From Ochromonas danica (taxonomy: Eukaryota; Sar; Chrysophyceae; Chromulinales; Chromulinaceae), in NCBI GenBank assembly GCA_015146655.1, contig VKHL01000142.1:3605-67604 (forward strand): DNA of 64,000 bases. The letters run 5' to 3'. Under the pieces are notes generated by a model. The model was not told the DNA's origin. It ran no database searches and saw nothing but the letters and a program-made list of their open reading frames with translations. Both the position numbers and the translations under genes were made by a program. Positions 41,201 to 52,972 of the stretch are shown piece after piece (the stretch's first letter is position 1; each line of letters opens with the position of its first letter).

Positions 41201-44200
41201 CGTGCCTTACTGCTCCCGGAGAATCGGAAGGAAACTTGACGAACTCTCAGCCTTGAGGCATTTCTTTGACATTTTGCGATCGCGAGCGCAGAGACCGAAA
41301 ATCTTTTCTTCTTTGCTGGAAATGAAGTTCTACCAACACCTTCGTTATTACTCGGATCTCCTGGACAATCCCAAGAGATACAAGGCGCTAACTCCGAGGC
41401 TATTCAGTCGAGTTACATCTGGTCATCAGCCTCCAGAAGAGTCTAGCGGCTCGAAGGGTGAATCAACAACAAAGCCGCCGCTTCTCATTTTCTACGATAA
41501 GGGCAGTTGCAAGCTGCGCATTATTGAGGTCCCTCCGTTTGCTCTGGCTTCGTCTTCTGTTGGATGTGACGACTATTTCGACAGTTCATTCCCCTTAAAC
41601 CCTTCGATCTCAAGCTTGCAAGGCAAGCATGGTCCCGTGGTGAGATTCATGCTTTCTACTGCTCGTCGATTGGACGAGCTGTATGATCGAAATGCTAAAT
41701 TAACTGCAGCAGCCGGTCTGTTCAGCCCCAGCAAAGGTCCGCTGCCAGTCAGTGAATACTTGGGCTTGTTAGGGAAGAAAGGAGTCGTTCAGCTGAGAGG
41801 AGAAAGTGGTGGATTGCCTTCTGGACGAATGCAGTGTTTCCTTCATAAATGGTTGCGATTCATAGCCAGTCGACGCTTCGACAAACAACTCAGCGAGGTT
41901 ATCCGCCAGCGACATCAACGAATCCAGCTGAGTTGTCTCGTGAAAGCTTGGCATGAAGCGTATCGTACTCAAAGTGTGTGGAGGAGGATTCGTCAAGATC
42001 GCACTTTCAAACAGTTCCAACGCTATAGTTCCTCGAGAAGTGTCATGCACAAGTCGCAGAAAGTGGTCACCTCTAAGCTGATGAGGGAAGGCCTATTTAC
42101 ATTGCAAGCATTTCTACATAGAAACACACTGAGCCGCCTTGAAGCCAGCAGTTGTTTCTGCAATCGACTACTGGACGGTAGCAAAGGAAGATTCATCTCG
42201 TTTATCCTCAATACCGAGCACAGCACTGTATCAGACTTGGTCAAAAGGTTTTGCTCAACTTGTCTGTCTTTTCGCTTCGACAAAGAAGATGGACATCTTC
42301 AAAAGAAGTTTTCATCGTCACAACCGAGTCGAAACTCTTTTATGGTTCATGTGACTGTGAAAGGTCGATCCCAGGAGGTTTCCGCGACAAGTCTGGCTCA
42401 CGCTCTTTCCAAAGCGAAAGACACTTTCCAAACTTTACGTCGAGCTCTGAGGCGCATTCTCGGCTTTTCCAGAAGAATGTTTTTGCGTCGTCATTCCTAC
42501 GAGATTTGGTCGAATCAGTGCAAGTTGATAGCTTTTCGACGTCTGCGGCGTCATCGGTACTATGGAAGACTGCGAAAGCGCCTGCGTCTTCAGAAACTTC
42601 ACGGTTGGATGTTATTTTGGAAAATGGCTTGTAGCCATCGTAAACACATCAAATTAACTTTGAAGCGACATGTTATGATTTGGCGGTCTGTCTATGCTCG
42701 AAATGTATATATGCGTGTTTGGGAGCATGCTTGGGGAAAGAAGATACGCTGGGCTATGGCCAAATGGTTGGCCTTCTGTAAGCACCAGGATGTGTGTGCG
42801 GCAAGAGCCCAAAAGTATCAAGAACTATCGCTTTTGCGATTGGTTACAAATCAATGGAGGATGATTCATATTGCTCATCGCCATCACAGACGTGCATTGG
42901 CGCGGATTGGTTGGGAAAGTTGGAAGTTTAGCACAAGACAAGATTTGGCCATTCAACAAAGTGAGACAAGAGGCACATTTTATCACACACTACGTCGATT
43001 AGAGAACTGGAAACGTCATTTGGTGGAAGCGGCTCGAGAAGTTTCTCGTGAGAAAGTGGCAGACGAGTGGTTTGTTAAAGTGAAACTATTGAAGGCCTTG
43101 GCGAAACTCTCTCCTGCTCTGGCACAACCAAAGTTCTTGGCCAAACGCAAGTGGACTTTGCACAAAGTACTGCAGCATCGCTACTGGACAGAAATTTCTC
43201 AATGGCGCCATTCTCAACTGGCCTCGCGTGTGGACGATTTTGCTGAGATTAATGTACGCTTCGATAGAGTCCAAGCTGCACGGTCCCAACCATCTCGTCG
43301 CATAATCATTAGCAGAGTTCAGTTCCCCGCTGACATCGCTGAAGGTGATCGAGGGACTTCATCCAAGCAAGACGAAGAAGATCCTCTCGGGGGTTCTCTT
43401 CGCGGTCGCCTTTTGGAGACTTGGAATCGACCAGGGAGTAAACAAAAGGAGATGAACAAGAGCAGTGAGGGTCTCAAAAGGACTCCGTTCTTCACACCAG
43501 CTTCTAATTCAGGAACTCACAGGCGGCTTCCAGTCGCTCAGTCAGAGGTTGCAAGTCGATCTCAACCACTTAGTGCACGACAAGGAACTCACTCTCCTAT
43601 TGCCTTAACCGCTGTTAAGACGCCTGTGAGCAATGTGAACAAATGGTCGAGCAGAAGACAAAACAGGCCAAGTGATGCGAGAAGTCGCTTGGTTGTGCAT
43701 GGAGAACACGAGGAGACAGCTTATCCCGAGCCTCCTCTCCTCGTCACCAATTCTCCTCCGAAGAGAGAGAGAATCGGACCCACCCCGCAACACCCGGACT
43801 ATCTGGGTAACCATGACGACAGCGACGAGGAAAACGTCATGCTGTATAGCGGCGAAGAGCACACATCAAGTCCTCGCATGGGACGGGTCACGAGTCCTCT
43901 CTCTCCTCAGAGACCTACTCAGCGGTTCTTCGCTGCCAGCAGACCCCCAAGAAGTCCCACATTCCTTGCACCATCATCTCCTTCTCTCTCTCCTTCACCG
44001 TCTCCAAGCAAGCGAGCAGCCAGCACACCTCCTCGCACTTCTTTGGCAAGTGGCAGCAGATTGTCCGTTAGCGATCTACACGCCTCGAGGCGCTCACAAT
44101 CAGTGGAGCCAGCATATCGACTCTCATCTTCTGTGCACAGTTCCAGCAAAAAGAACAGTTTGCAAGGAAGACACAAGAAGGATAGTTTGAGAGTTGACAA

Positions 44201-45602
44201 GAGGGAAGACTCCAAAGGCGGAGGCCTTAGCATCGACCCAGTCTTGGTTGGCGAGAGTGCGTCCTCTCGCAGTCCCTCGCCCCCGCTGCTTTCCACACGG
44301 TCACGCGTGACTATCATTTCCCCCTTGAAGACTCTGGGAAGCAACCTGTCTAATAGTATGCAGTGGAATTTGCCGCCTTCTTATGGAATGGGGACGGCGA
44401 CCCCGCGAGCAGTGCAAGACACTGCTGGACAAGGCGGTTGGCAGCCATTTTCTCCAGCAGCAGCTTCCTCTTCTCCTCCTTCTCCTTCACGCCATTCCTT
44501 TGCCCATTCAAACAGAGAAGATAAAATGAAAGAAAGAGAGTCTGTCTCTTCTTCGAAAAGTCGAAGAGGATTAACTCCTTCTCGAGAACCTCAGCAAGCC
44601 TTTGTTACCGATACCCCTCTTAGCAGAAGCACTCAGAGAAGTGTCACTGGTCTCTATCCTTCTTCTCACTCTTATGTCCATGACGTGCCTCCAGCATTGG
44701 CAGGAGATCGTTCAACGAGAAGGAATCAGAAGGGAATTGCCTATTCGGAAAGACGGCAAAACGTTCAGACCCCCAGGGCAGTCATGCTTGGCAGCGTGTT
44801 AGACGACTTGTCTGTTCAGCTTAGCCAGTCTGTTGCTTCTTGTTTGCAACATGTTGAATCGGTTCGCCATGCTTTGCTGAGGAGAGGAATGGTTCGATGG
44901 CGCAGAAAGTGCTTGCAGTCTCATCGTGCTGAGCTGTTGGCCTACTTCAAACGTTGCGCGACTGCAAGAAGGTCATTATGGTGCTGGAGGAGCTTAACAG
45001 TGCAGCGCTTAAAGAGATTGGATAGAGAGGATCGGTTCCAAATGAGAGCATTTTTGCATCGATGGCTTCGATGGGTTAACAACCATCGCAGTCAGAGAGA
45101 CAACTGGAAGCTGGTCATCCACCATCATTTGATCATGAAAATGAAGCGAATGATTCGTCGATGGCATTGTGCCGCTCGCAACCATCGTTTTGTCGACAGG
45201 TACTATTTTAAACGTGCTTTGTTGTTTTATCGAAGACGACGACTTGCGTTGGCAATGTATAAGCTGAAGGTTCCTTTGCAAGGCAGTTTGAGAGTTTGTG
45301 CAACATCTGCTGTAGAGGCCAGTATCATTAGCGGCCTGACCGATCAAGCTGCCACTGAGGATGAAGATGGAGACAAGAGTGAGGACGGTTTGCCTTATTA
45401 TCGCAAGCTAGCTCGACAGCATCACGAAGAAAGCAAGACTCGTCGACTCCAACAACAGCGGAAACGATCAAGATTCACAGATCCCGTCCGAAAGACCACC
45501 AATGATCAAAAGCGCGGGTCATCATCAATTGCTGATTTGCGCGCATCGTCAAACAGCTTGGTGTTTCAACTCACAAAGAAGCTTCTCTTCTCGAATAGAT
45601 AA
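38290..45602 (+). CDS. giant Sfi1-like (centrin-binding repeat) protein, two exons
   Basis: Exons are 38290-39328 and 39388-45602 (intron 59 nt), giving 2417 residues. The first 350 residues hold a helical segment (WISFADIAASLKEVCYKEGV) and Ser-rich linkers. From about residue 600 to 1620 and again at 2170-2300 short basic helices recur with Trp and large hydrophobics at regular spacing, for example GYEAWLEFRLRRHMKR, LHGWMLFWKMACSHR and MAKWLAFCKHQD. This is the look of Sfi1 repeats, each of which binds one centrin to form the fibres of centrosomes, basal bodies and their roots. Residues about 1640-2130 are Ser/Pro-rich and probably disordered and phosphorylated (many SPS and SPR). Function at a basal body or spindle pole is inferred. 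Confidence 0.75.
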
Positions 45603-45917
45603 ATAAGACGTCCAGTGAACAGCGTTGACAAATAAGACGGGGAAATGTGTCCTTAATATTCTCACAAACTACGACTAGCTTCTTAACAAGCGAAATCTTG
45701 GTAGTTTGCACTCTCATAGTCAATCAATCTTCACTTTGTTTGTTTCACGACTAAGCAGCCGAACATGGACTTTTCTGATATTCTCATTGCATATATGACT
45801 GTATGCCAACTTTGCTCTCATAATAGAGGATAACCTGGAGGAATTATGATGCTTCAATAAAAGAAAATAACACTCAGCATAAGATAAGACAAACACAAGA
45901 CAAAGGCAAAAAGATTT
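45603..45917. other. intergenic, 315 bp
   Basis: This is the 3' flank of the Sfi1-like gene up to tRNA-Ser copy 2. It is AT-rich and I see no gene. Confidence 0.6.
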
Positions 45918-45999
45918 CGACACCTGTGAGATTCGAACTCACGCATGCATAGCACACGGCCTTAGCAGGGCCGCGCCTTAACCACTCGGCCAAAGTGCC
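45918..45999 (-). tRNA. tRNA-Ser (anticodon GCT), copy 2
   Basis: The 82-nt sequence is identical to the copy at 37128-37209, in the other orientation. About 40 bp of 5' flank (GAAGGATCTGTAATCG and onward, one mismatch) and the 3' word AAATCTTTTTGCCTTT are shared with copy 1, so the duplication included the flanks and the Pol III terminator. Confidence 0.95.
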
Positions 46000-46920
46000 T
46001 CACAGATTCTCTTGCAGTATCCATTATATAGAAATAACGATTACAGATCCTTCATGCTTTTTACGCAGAATCCTTCAAATGTTACCATAGACTACGTCTA
46101 TAACAGGTCTGAATGAAAGAGCGACTATTCGGCTGGTTAGAGGATCGCGCCATGGAAGATCTGGTAGGGCTGTCACTGCCAATGATGGCTCGATCTGAAC
46201 GAAGCCAATGATGCGCATGGATCGGGAAATGTGATGGAGGAGCTACGAGATGTGCGCTATAGGGAGAGAGAGATAGAGAGACACGGAAATTGCCGCGGTA
46301 TTGTCTTAATGTGGCTGAGTGAAGGATCACCGCCCATTTCACCTCCTATAGACGGAGGTCGTTCAAGTGTGATAATTGGAGTCGAGATGAATGTTGGATT
46401 GCCTGGATTGGTGTCTGGATCAAGTCCCAGGCTATGGACTTGATCTCCGATCTGGAGTCGGACTGTTTTCCTCGAGCCCTTTGCACTGAGACCTGGATGA
46501 CATCTGACTCGCACTGCCTATTCATGAAGAATATGATGTCATCCTTGTCAGTGCAAGATAGTGTGAAGTCGCAACAGTTCTGTATGTTACTGTAATATTT
46601 GCTTTTCAACCTCTCTGTGATGTAAGGATGAAGAATTAGATGCTGTGACTGAAGGCCACTAAATATTCCTCTCATTTTCTTAGAAACCACCTCCGCAGAC
46701 CTTCTTTTCCGTGCTGGAAGTGGAAATGTCTTGTTGACATGTGCAGTTAGCATTAGTCTTCGAAGTACTTCTCTCTCTCTATAAGAGGGATGCTTTGAAC
46801 CAGCCTTTCACAGAAGACTACGTGAAGTTCAACATAAGATTAGAAAATTGTACAAGTTACCAAGTCATCGAGGTTTTCAGACTTAGTCCACCGTACTGAA
46901 CATTAAAGGCAAAAAGGTTT
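46000..46920. other. intergenic between two tRNA genes
   Basis: The first 50 bp are duplicated tRNA flank. The remainder has overlapping minus-strand frames (the longest is 135 codons, 46346-46753) without recognisable domains or consistent splicing, so I do not call a gene. A remnant or a small lineage-specific gene is possible. Confidence 0.5.
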
Positions 46921-47002
46921 CGACACCTGTGAGATTCGAACTCACGCATGCATAGCACACGGCCTTAGCAGGGCCGCGCCTTAACCACTCGGCCAAAGTG
47001 CC
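46921..47002 (-). tRNA. tRNA-Ser (anticodon GCT), copy 3
   Basis: It is identical over 82 nt to copies 1 and 2 and lies 0.9 kb from copy 2 in the same orientation. It shares the 3' flank (CTTTTTGCCTTT) but not the 5' flank of the other copies. It ends 242 bp before transporter copy C. Confidence 0.95.
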
Positions 47003-47244
47003 TCATGCGCGCCTGGCGACATATAACGTACATATGGAGCACTTGTGAGGAAGAGAAAAGTGGAAAGTCGGGAATTGGAAGTGATGCATAGGGAAAAAAG
47101 GATGTGGTGTGGAGGTCAACAAAGATGTTTGCAGAGTTTTCGTCTGTCCTTGTGTTGGGTGGTGCTTGAGGTTGAGTGGCATTCAACATCAGAACAGAAC
47201 ACACACCTGATAACACAAATTAATTCCTGTGAACAATATAAGTC

Positions 47245-48107
47245 ATGGCAACTGAAGCTAAACACGTCCAACTCGAGAGCATTGAAGAGGGAGTAGCAAA
47301 GCATGACACTTTGGTACAGAATCCCACCTACATGTACTTCCAGCATTCCGAGAAGCTCCATGGCTTCCTCTCTCAGCAGTTCCCCACCATCGCCAACCCT
47401 GCTCCTCTGGGTTTGTGTGGATTTGCTTTAACTACCTTTGTCCTCTCCATGTACAACACTGGAGCTATCATCAGTAAGTCATCCATATCCCACCCACACG
47501 GAGTTTCATGGTATTCATTGCTAACCGTGGACTACTTCTCTTCTGCTCTTGTTCAGATCTGAGAGCTTCTTCTCATGGAGTGGTCATGGGTTTAGCCATG
47601 TTCTATGGTGGTCTTGTCCAGTTGTTGGCAGGAATGTGGGAGTTCAAGACTGGTAACACATTCGGTGCCTTGCTCTTCTCATCCTATGGAGGTTTCTGGA
47701 TGAGCTTTGCTGCTCTCTCAGTCAATGCCTTTGGCTTTCTGGATGATTACACCAGCAACAACGACTTGCGCAATTCGTTGGGTATTTATTTGCTGGCATG
47801 GTCCTTTTTCTCTTTGCTGATGACCTTATGTGCCCATCGCTCAACTCTTGCGCTCATGACTCTTCTCTTCCTGGTGTTCATGACCTTCTTGATGTTGTCC
47901 ATTGGTGAGTTCACCCACACATCTCCTGGCAACATCTACTGCACCAGAGCAGGAGGTATTTTCGGTATCTTGGCTGCTGCCTTGGCTTGGTATTGCGCCG
48001 TGGCCGCTCTTCTGACTAACAAGAATAGCTTTATTACTCTTCCTGTGGGTGAATTGGACCCAATCTACCGCAGACTGGGTTGGCTGAATGATGACAAGGA
48101 ACAATAA
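47245..48107 (+). CDS. Gpr1/Fun34/YaaH acetate/succinate transporter, copy C, two exons
   Basis: Exons are 47245-47473 and 47557-48107, 259 residues, with the same NPAPLGL signature and six spans as copies A and B. Exon 1 and the 83-nt intron are identical to copy B. Exon 2 has a cluster of differences in the middle: GALLFSS for GAVLFSS, SVNAFGF for SVKAFGF, AWSFF for AWAFF and CAHRSTLAL for CVHRTTLAL. It then is identical again until the last codons (DDKEQ against DDKVQ). Identity stops at the start codon and close to the stop codon. It lies just downstream of tRNA-Ser copy 3. Confidence 0.93.
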
Positions 48108-48406
48108 TCTTCTGGGGATCTCGCATTGGCTGATTTTCTTTTTCGTGGTGAATATTCAGCGTATCGAAATTCATTCTACGTTGCGGATTGTATCGACAGT
48201 ATTGGTTTGGCGTTGAGGTTTTCTTGAAGTTCACGTAACATCGTACTTGTCTGCAGTAAAATAGACTGTTTTTTAAACAATTAATTTTGCTTTTAGCACC
48301 ACATTCCCTATAAAAGCGATTGTTTGTGATTGTTCTATTCGATATCGTCGTCATCGTCATCATCATCGAGGAGGTTTAATTCCTGTATGTGTAGTTTTCG
48401 CACATG

Positions 48407-48709
48407 TCACGGAGAGTAACTGGTTTGACATAATTTGCGGAACATTGGCAATCTACTGGGAGAGGCAAATGGGTATCGCCGATGGATCAAACTTGAACGA
48501 ACTATCACAGTTTCTTCTCGATTCCAAGCAGACAAAGGAAGACTGCCACCATAATCATAGCAACCTGTCTGCGGGTAACGATTCAGGAAAGCTGTCTTCG
48601 GCAGCTTTTCTTCCTTGATTGAGCCAAGTTTCTGCAGTTTCCGATAACTAGAGTCTTTACTCCACAGTATAGAAGAAGCTCTGTTAACATCTTTGCCATC
48701 GTATGGCAT
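48407..48709 (-). CDS. hypothetical small protein, about 100 residues
   Basis: An open frame from ATG 48709 (MPYDGKDVNRASSILWSKDS) to 48407 codes 100 residues with normal composition, including LPKTAFLNRYPQTGCYDYGG and a basic C-terminus (SRLPMFRKLCQTSYSP). The frame remains open for 94 codons upstream, but that part is a Leu/Ser/Cys-rich translation of a repeat-like leader, so I prefer the internal ATG. I do not recognise a family; the Tyr/Gly/Pro-rich short segments recall small microtubule-associated proteins, but this is not evidence. Confidence 0.4.
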   Translation of the reverse strand: MPYDGKDVNRASSILWSKDSSYRKLQKLGSIKEEKLPKTAFLNRYPQTGCYDYGGSLPLSAWNREETVIVRSSLIHRRYPFASPSRLPMFRKLCQTSYSP

Positions 48710-49073
48710 CTCCTGTTGGAGGGATTGTTTTATCAGGAGCAGAACAACAGCAGAACAACAACAACAGCAAACTGCTAAACCACCACCAACACAGCAGCCA
48801 AGAGACAGAGCAGAGAGGGCAGAGACTGACAGAGAGAACAACACAGACTGACAGAGAGAACACGAAGTCCAAGTGAAGTCCAGTGAGACCGGAAGAGCAA
48901 GCGAAGCGGAAGCGAAAAGTGAAAAGTGACGAGCTGTTCCGGTGAAACGCCCAACGCATCGAGTCAGCAGAGCACGCGACAAGACAGCCAACCCTCACTT
49001 GAGAAACAAACAGAACGATTTGGTTTGTTACTACTGATCGATCCATTCCTCGAACTACCTATCGGAACTGAAT

Positions 49074-51370
49074 ATGGAAGCGAAATTAGCTGCTTCGTCT
49101 ACCGAGGTGGGTGTCTTTCTGGACTCCTTCTTGATATCATCATCTCATACCAAATCTTTGTTTGACAGGCGCCCTTTAGGATGGCAGAGAGAGTGAAGGC
49201 AAAATTAACGGCAGATGGCGAATATCGTCCAGGGCAAATAGTTGCAGTTCATAAAAGTGGACTCTTTGATGTCGCTTTCGACGACCAGAAGAAACCCCGA
49301 GAAGGACTGGACCTCGGCCCTGAACTTATTATGAGCGAACATGAACTGCACCCCTCCGAGTCTGATGACCACCAGACTGAGATATTTAAGAAAGATGACC
49401 ACGTGGAAGTTCTTCGAGAAGGAGGGTCAGAGTGGCGTCTGGCTTTGGTGTGCAATGTCACGTGCAATGACCATGGAGGAGCTCTGTACGACGTGATCTA
49501 TTCCGATCATGTCCGCGAAGAACATGTCCCGGCTGTGTTTGTTCGTTCTGTATTTACAACAGACAAACTGCCTTCTCGTCCTCTTTCTTCAGGCCCAGCG
49601 GAGAATGAGTCGAAGTGGTACATGGGTCAGACAGTAGAGGCGCGCTTCCATGGCGGAAAAGTTTTCTATCCTGGAGTGATCAGCTCCTTGGCTGAAGATG
49701 GACATTATGTTGATATTTTATATGATGATGGAGACACCGAAGGAAATGTTCCAATCGAGTTTGTTCGTCTGCCTGGCCCCGAGGAGGCTTCCGCTCTGAT
49801 GCCCGAAGCTGTGAGTGCCTCTTCTGCGGTTGTTAGCGTTGCGGCCACTTACCCTGTGGGAACAAAGGTGGAAGGAAACTTCCAGGGTAGAAATAAGTGG
49901 TATCCTGGCACTGTCACGAACGTTCGCGATGTCAAAGGTAGCCTGCATTATGGTATTAAGTACAATGATGGCGATTCGGAAGACAATGTTCCAGAAGATA
50001 TGATTCGTCCCCTTGGAGTTAAAACTCGTTCTCCTCAACAGACTCCCCCTGTTCCATCTAAGCCAGCGTCCTCATCCGGTGCACCTCGACCTACCCCTCA
50101 GAAATCTCATCGTCGCTTGTTGGACAATGATGAGCAACTCGCTGACGCAAAAGTCGGAGAGCGGAATCGCGTTAACGAATCCAAGCTTTCCCAAAGTCTT
50201 TCCCTTGTCGCTGAACCATCAGATCATAAGACTGGTAGTGGTAGTAGTGGAAGTGGCAGCACGACTTCTGCAGAAATGACTGACGAGGAGCGAGAGCTCC
50301 TGGCAAGCATTCGCATCGAAGCCAACTATCATGGCGCTGGGACTTGGTATCCTGGAAGAATCTTGCGCGAAGGAGAAGAAGGGTTTGTTGATGTTCAGTA
50401 TGATGACGGAGAAGTCGAGGAGAATGTTCCTGTGGAGAGAATTCGTCTGCAGTCTAAGAAGCCGCAGGCGGTGGTGCCTACTAACCGACCCACTCCTTCC
50501 ACGAAAGTCAATCGTGGCGGTGGTTTCTCTCTAAACGATCCAGTTGAGTGCAATTACAGGAATTCTGGACAGTTCTATCCTGGAAGGATCCAACAAATTC
50601 ATGTGGGAGAGGGCGAGAAGACAGTGTATGACGTGCTTTACGATGATGGAGACAAGGAAACCTCTGTGCCTGAATCTAGGCTGCGTCTAAAGGCTGTCGC
50701 ATCTTCTAACAGTGCAACCAAATACGATAACGGCAAAGGAAAGGTCCGAGGGAAGGCGAAGCAGCAAGATGATCTTCAAGAAGCGCAGCTGGCTTTGTCG
50801 CCTGGGGCGTTGGTCGAGGTGAAAGATGGAGACAAGTGGCAGCTAGCTAGAATTCTTCATATTTACTATGAAGATGAAGAGCTCTACAACCTGCGCCTCG
50901 TGTCTTCCCAGGCAGTCAAGAAGAGAGTCACTATCGGGGAACTGCGTCTTCCGCGCTCTTCAAGTCGACCTAATTCCACCATTTCGGAGGCTCAGATAAA
51001 GTCGAAAAGTCAAACCAATGGAGTGGTAGTCAAGCCGGAAGAGCTCCAGGCCCTGCGCACATTGTTACAGCAGAAGAATACCCAAATCCACAAGCTTCGC
51101 CAAGTATTGAATCAAGCTGGGCAGAAGGCGGAAGCTCTGCAGCCAAGCCCATCAAAAACTCTGACCTATGAATCCAGCCATTCTTCAGAACTCGAAGGAG
51201 TGAAAGCGGAACTTCAAAGTATGAAGAAGGCCTTCGGGGTTCTGGCCGAGAAGTTCTCTCTTGTGGTCAACGAAGTGGTGCAGCTGAGGCAGTCAGAAGA
51301 AAAGCTGCGGAAACAAGTTAAGACTCAGGCAGAGTTACTTCGTATCATAGTCTCCAAGTCTACCGCTTGA
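49074..51370 (+). CDS. Tudor/Agenet-like multi-repeat protein with C-terminal coiled coil, two exons
   Basis: Exons are 49074-49106 (11 codons) and 49169-51370, giving 744 residues. Six or so Tudor-like modules of about 55 residues each follow one another; the best have the pattern KWYPGTVTNV...YGIKYNDGDSEDNVP, TWYPGRILRE...VDVQYDDGEVEENVP and QFYPGRIQQI...YDVLYDDGDKETSVP. Such small beta barrels bind methylated peptides or other short motifs in chromatin, RNA granules or cilia. Ser/Pro linkers separate them, and residues about 635-735 form a coiled coil for self-association. If the first exon is not used, translation could start at MAERVKAK (49181). Exact ligand unknown. Confidence 0.8.
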
Positions 51371-51604
51371 GTTTACATTTCTCCCTCATCTCTCCGTTGT
51401 TTGTATTGTTGTTTGTGTAATTAATTAGCGTGTAATTATTATTGGGCTTTGCACCAGGTAAATATGACTTTTATTGCCAGAAATAGGGCTTTTCTAGACC
51501 GCGTTTCATGGTTTGCTGCTGCTTTGTCGGTGGCTGTGATGCTTGTCTAATTAGTCTGTAATTCGAATTGCTGCTGGTAGGAGAAGTAGAAGAGCAGCTT
51601 GCAA

Positions 51605-52765
51605 ATGATAAGACAGAGCGTATTCTTTCTTGTCTGCCTCCTCTTGCTGCAATGGACCTGCTGCTCCTCTGACTTCTTTGGAGCAGGCTATGGTTTCCGA
51701 TTCCCTGGACATCATCCTGGCCATCACCAACCACACCAACATGCCCAGCGCCAGGAAGACGTGGACTATTACAAAATCCTTGGAGTTGAGCGGTCAAGTT
51801 CCGAGAAGGAGATCAAGACAGCGTATCGCAAGAAAGCCATGAAGATGCACCCTGACAAAGGAGGCGATGCGAATGAGTTCAAAGCTCTCGTGGAGGCCTA
51901 TGAAGTGCTGTCTGACAAAGAGAAGAAAGCTATTTACGACACGATGGGCAAGCAGGGCTTGAGAGGGCAGTTCAATGCTGCAGGGGCCGGAGCGAATGGC
52001 TTTGCGGATCTGTTCCGCTCCTTCCACATGCCTGTGGTGTACAATCTAGAGCTGGCCTTGGAAGACTTCTTCCATGGCCGAAGCATCACTCTCATGCTCA
52101 ATCAAGAGAGGTTTGTTGTGGAGATTGCCCCAGGTATGATGGAAGGAATGGAAATCCGCGGCCGCCTCTCTCAGTCAACCAGTCGCACTCCCCGCCGAGA
52201 GAGAGACAGAGAGGTCATCTTCGTCTTGCAGGAGAAGAAGCACCCCATCTTCCAACGCAAAAATGCAGATCTTTACACGGAGATCTCGATCACGTTGACC
52301 GAGGCATTGCTGGGCTTTGAGAAGCCTCTGCGGCTGCTGGACGGACAAATCGTTCTGCTCGCCCCCGCACTGCCTGGGCAGACTGTGAACCCCGGCGACG
52401 TGCTCATCTTTGATCAGCTGGGCATGCCAGTTTATTCGACGGATTATTTAGCTTCTCCTGCACGTGGCCGTCTGTTTGTGAAGGTGATGGTGCAGTTGCC
52501 GAGGCAGCTGTCTCTCAATGTAGAGGACCGCGCCACTTTGCTTCGCTTGCTGGACCATTCGGGCAGTTCGGGCAGTAGCAGCAGACCAACTCGTTTGGAA
52601 AGCGACTCTATTTCGCCGAGTAAAGAAGAGCTGTTACAAACGCCTCGACCGGCAGGTCGCAAGGTAATGGGAGGAAGAGGCGATCTTCGCTCATTTGGAG
52701 CGGTTGGAGCAGTTCAAGAAGAAGAAGACGAGTCCTTCCCTTTTGGCTCTTTTTTCTTTCGTTAA
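51605..52765 (+). CDS. ER-lumenal DnaJ (Hsp40) without zinc finger
   Basis: This 386-residue protein starts with a signal peptide ([20 protein letters not shown]). A J domain at about residues 54-118 has HPD in [20 protein letters not shown], needed to stimulate Hsp70. It continues into the DnaJ C-terminal substrate-binding domains ([13 protein letters not shown], then [20 protein letters not shown]). There is no CxxCxGxG zinc region and the Gly/Phe linker is short, so it is a class II type, like ERdj3/DNAJB11. No KDEL-type retrieval signal is present at the C-terminus (FPFGSFFFR), so retention must be otherwise. ATG 51605 is the first start; an upstream in-frame TTG is unlikely to be used. 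Confidence 0.88.
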   Translation: MIRQSVFFLVCLLLLQWTCCSSDFFGAGYGFRFPGHHPGHHQPHQHAQRQEDVDYYKILGVERSSSEKEIKTAYRKKAMKMHPDKGGDANEFKALVEAYEVLSDKEKKAIYDTMGKQGLRGQFNAAGAGANGFADLFRSFHMPVVYNLELALEDFFHGRSITLMLNQERFVVEIAPGMMEGMEIRGRLSQSTSRTPRRERDREVIFVLQEKKHPIFQRKNADLYTEISITLTEALLGFEKPLRLLDGQIVLLAPALPGQTVNPGDVLIFDQLGMPVYSTDYLASPARGRLFVKVMVQLPRQLSLNVEDRATLLRLLDHSGSSGSSSRPTRLESDSISPSKEELLQTPRPAGRKVMGGRGDLRSFGAVGAVQEEEDESFPFGSFFFR

Positions 52766-52900
52766 GGCTTGACTAGAAAGTGTTAATTATATAATTTAAA
52801 GTGTGTATGTATATAAAAGGTGTTAATTATGTTAAAAGGGTATATAAAGTCCCACAGCTGAAGTGGTAAAAGCAGTGAGAGGGTTAGGAAGGCAAAAGAA

Positions 52901-52972
52901 AGCTCCCGCCGAGAATTGAACTCGGGACCTTTGCATTACAAGTGCAATGCTCTACCCCTAAGCTACAGGAGC
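52901..52972 (-). tRNA. tRNA-Thr (anticodon TGT)
   Basis: The 72-nt gene has acceptor GCTCCTG pairing with CGGGAGC, D arm TAGCTTAGGGGTAGAGCA, anticodon loop CTTGTAA (TGT, reading ACA) and T arm around GTTCAATTC. The discriminator is T. No intron. Confidence 0.93.

Noticed and set aside
46346-46753. 135-codon minus-strand frame between tRNA genes
   Set aside because: No motif, no consistent exon structure with the neighbouring frames; recorded as unsupported.
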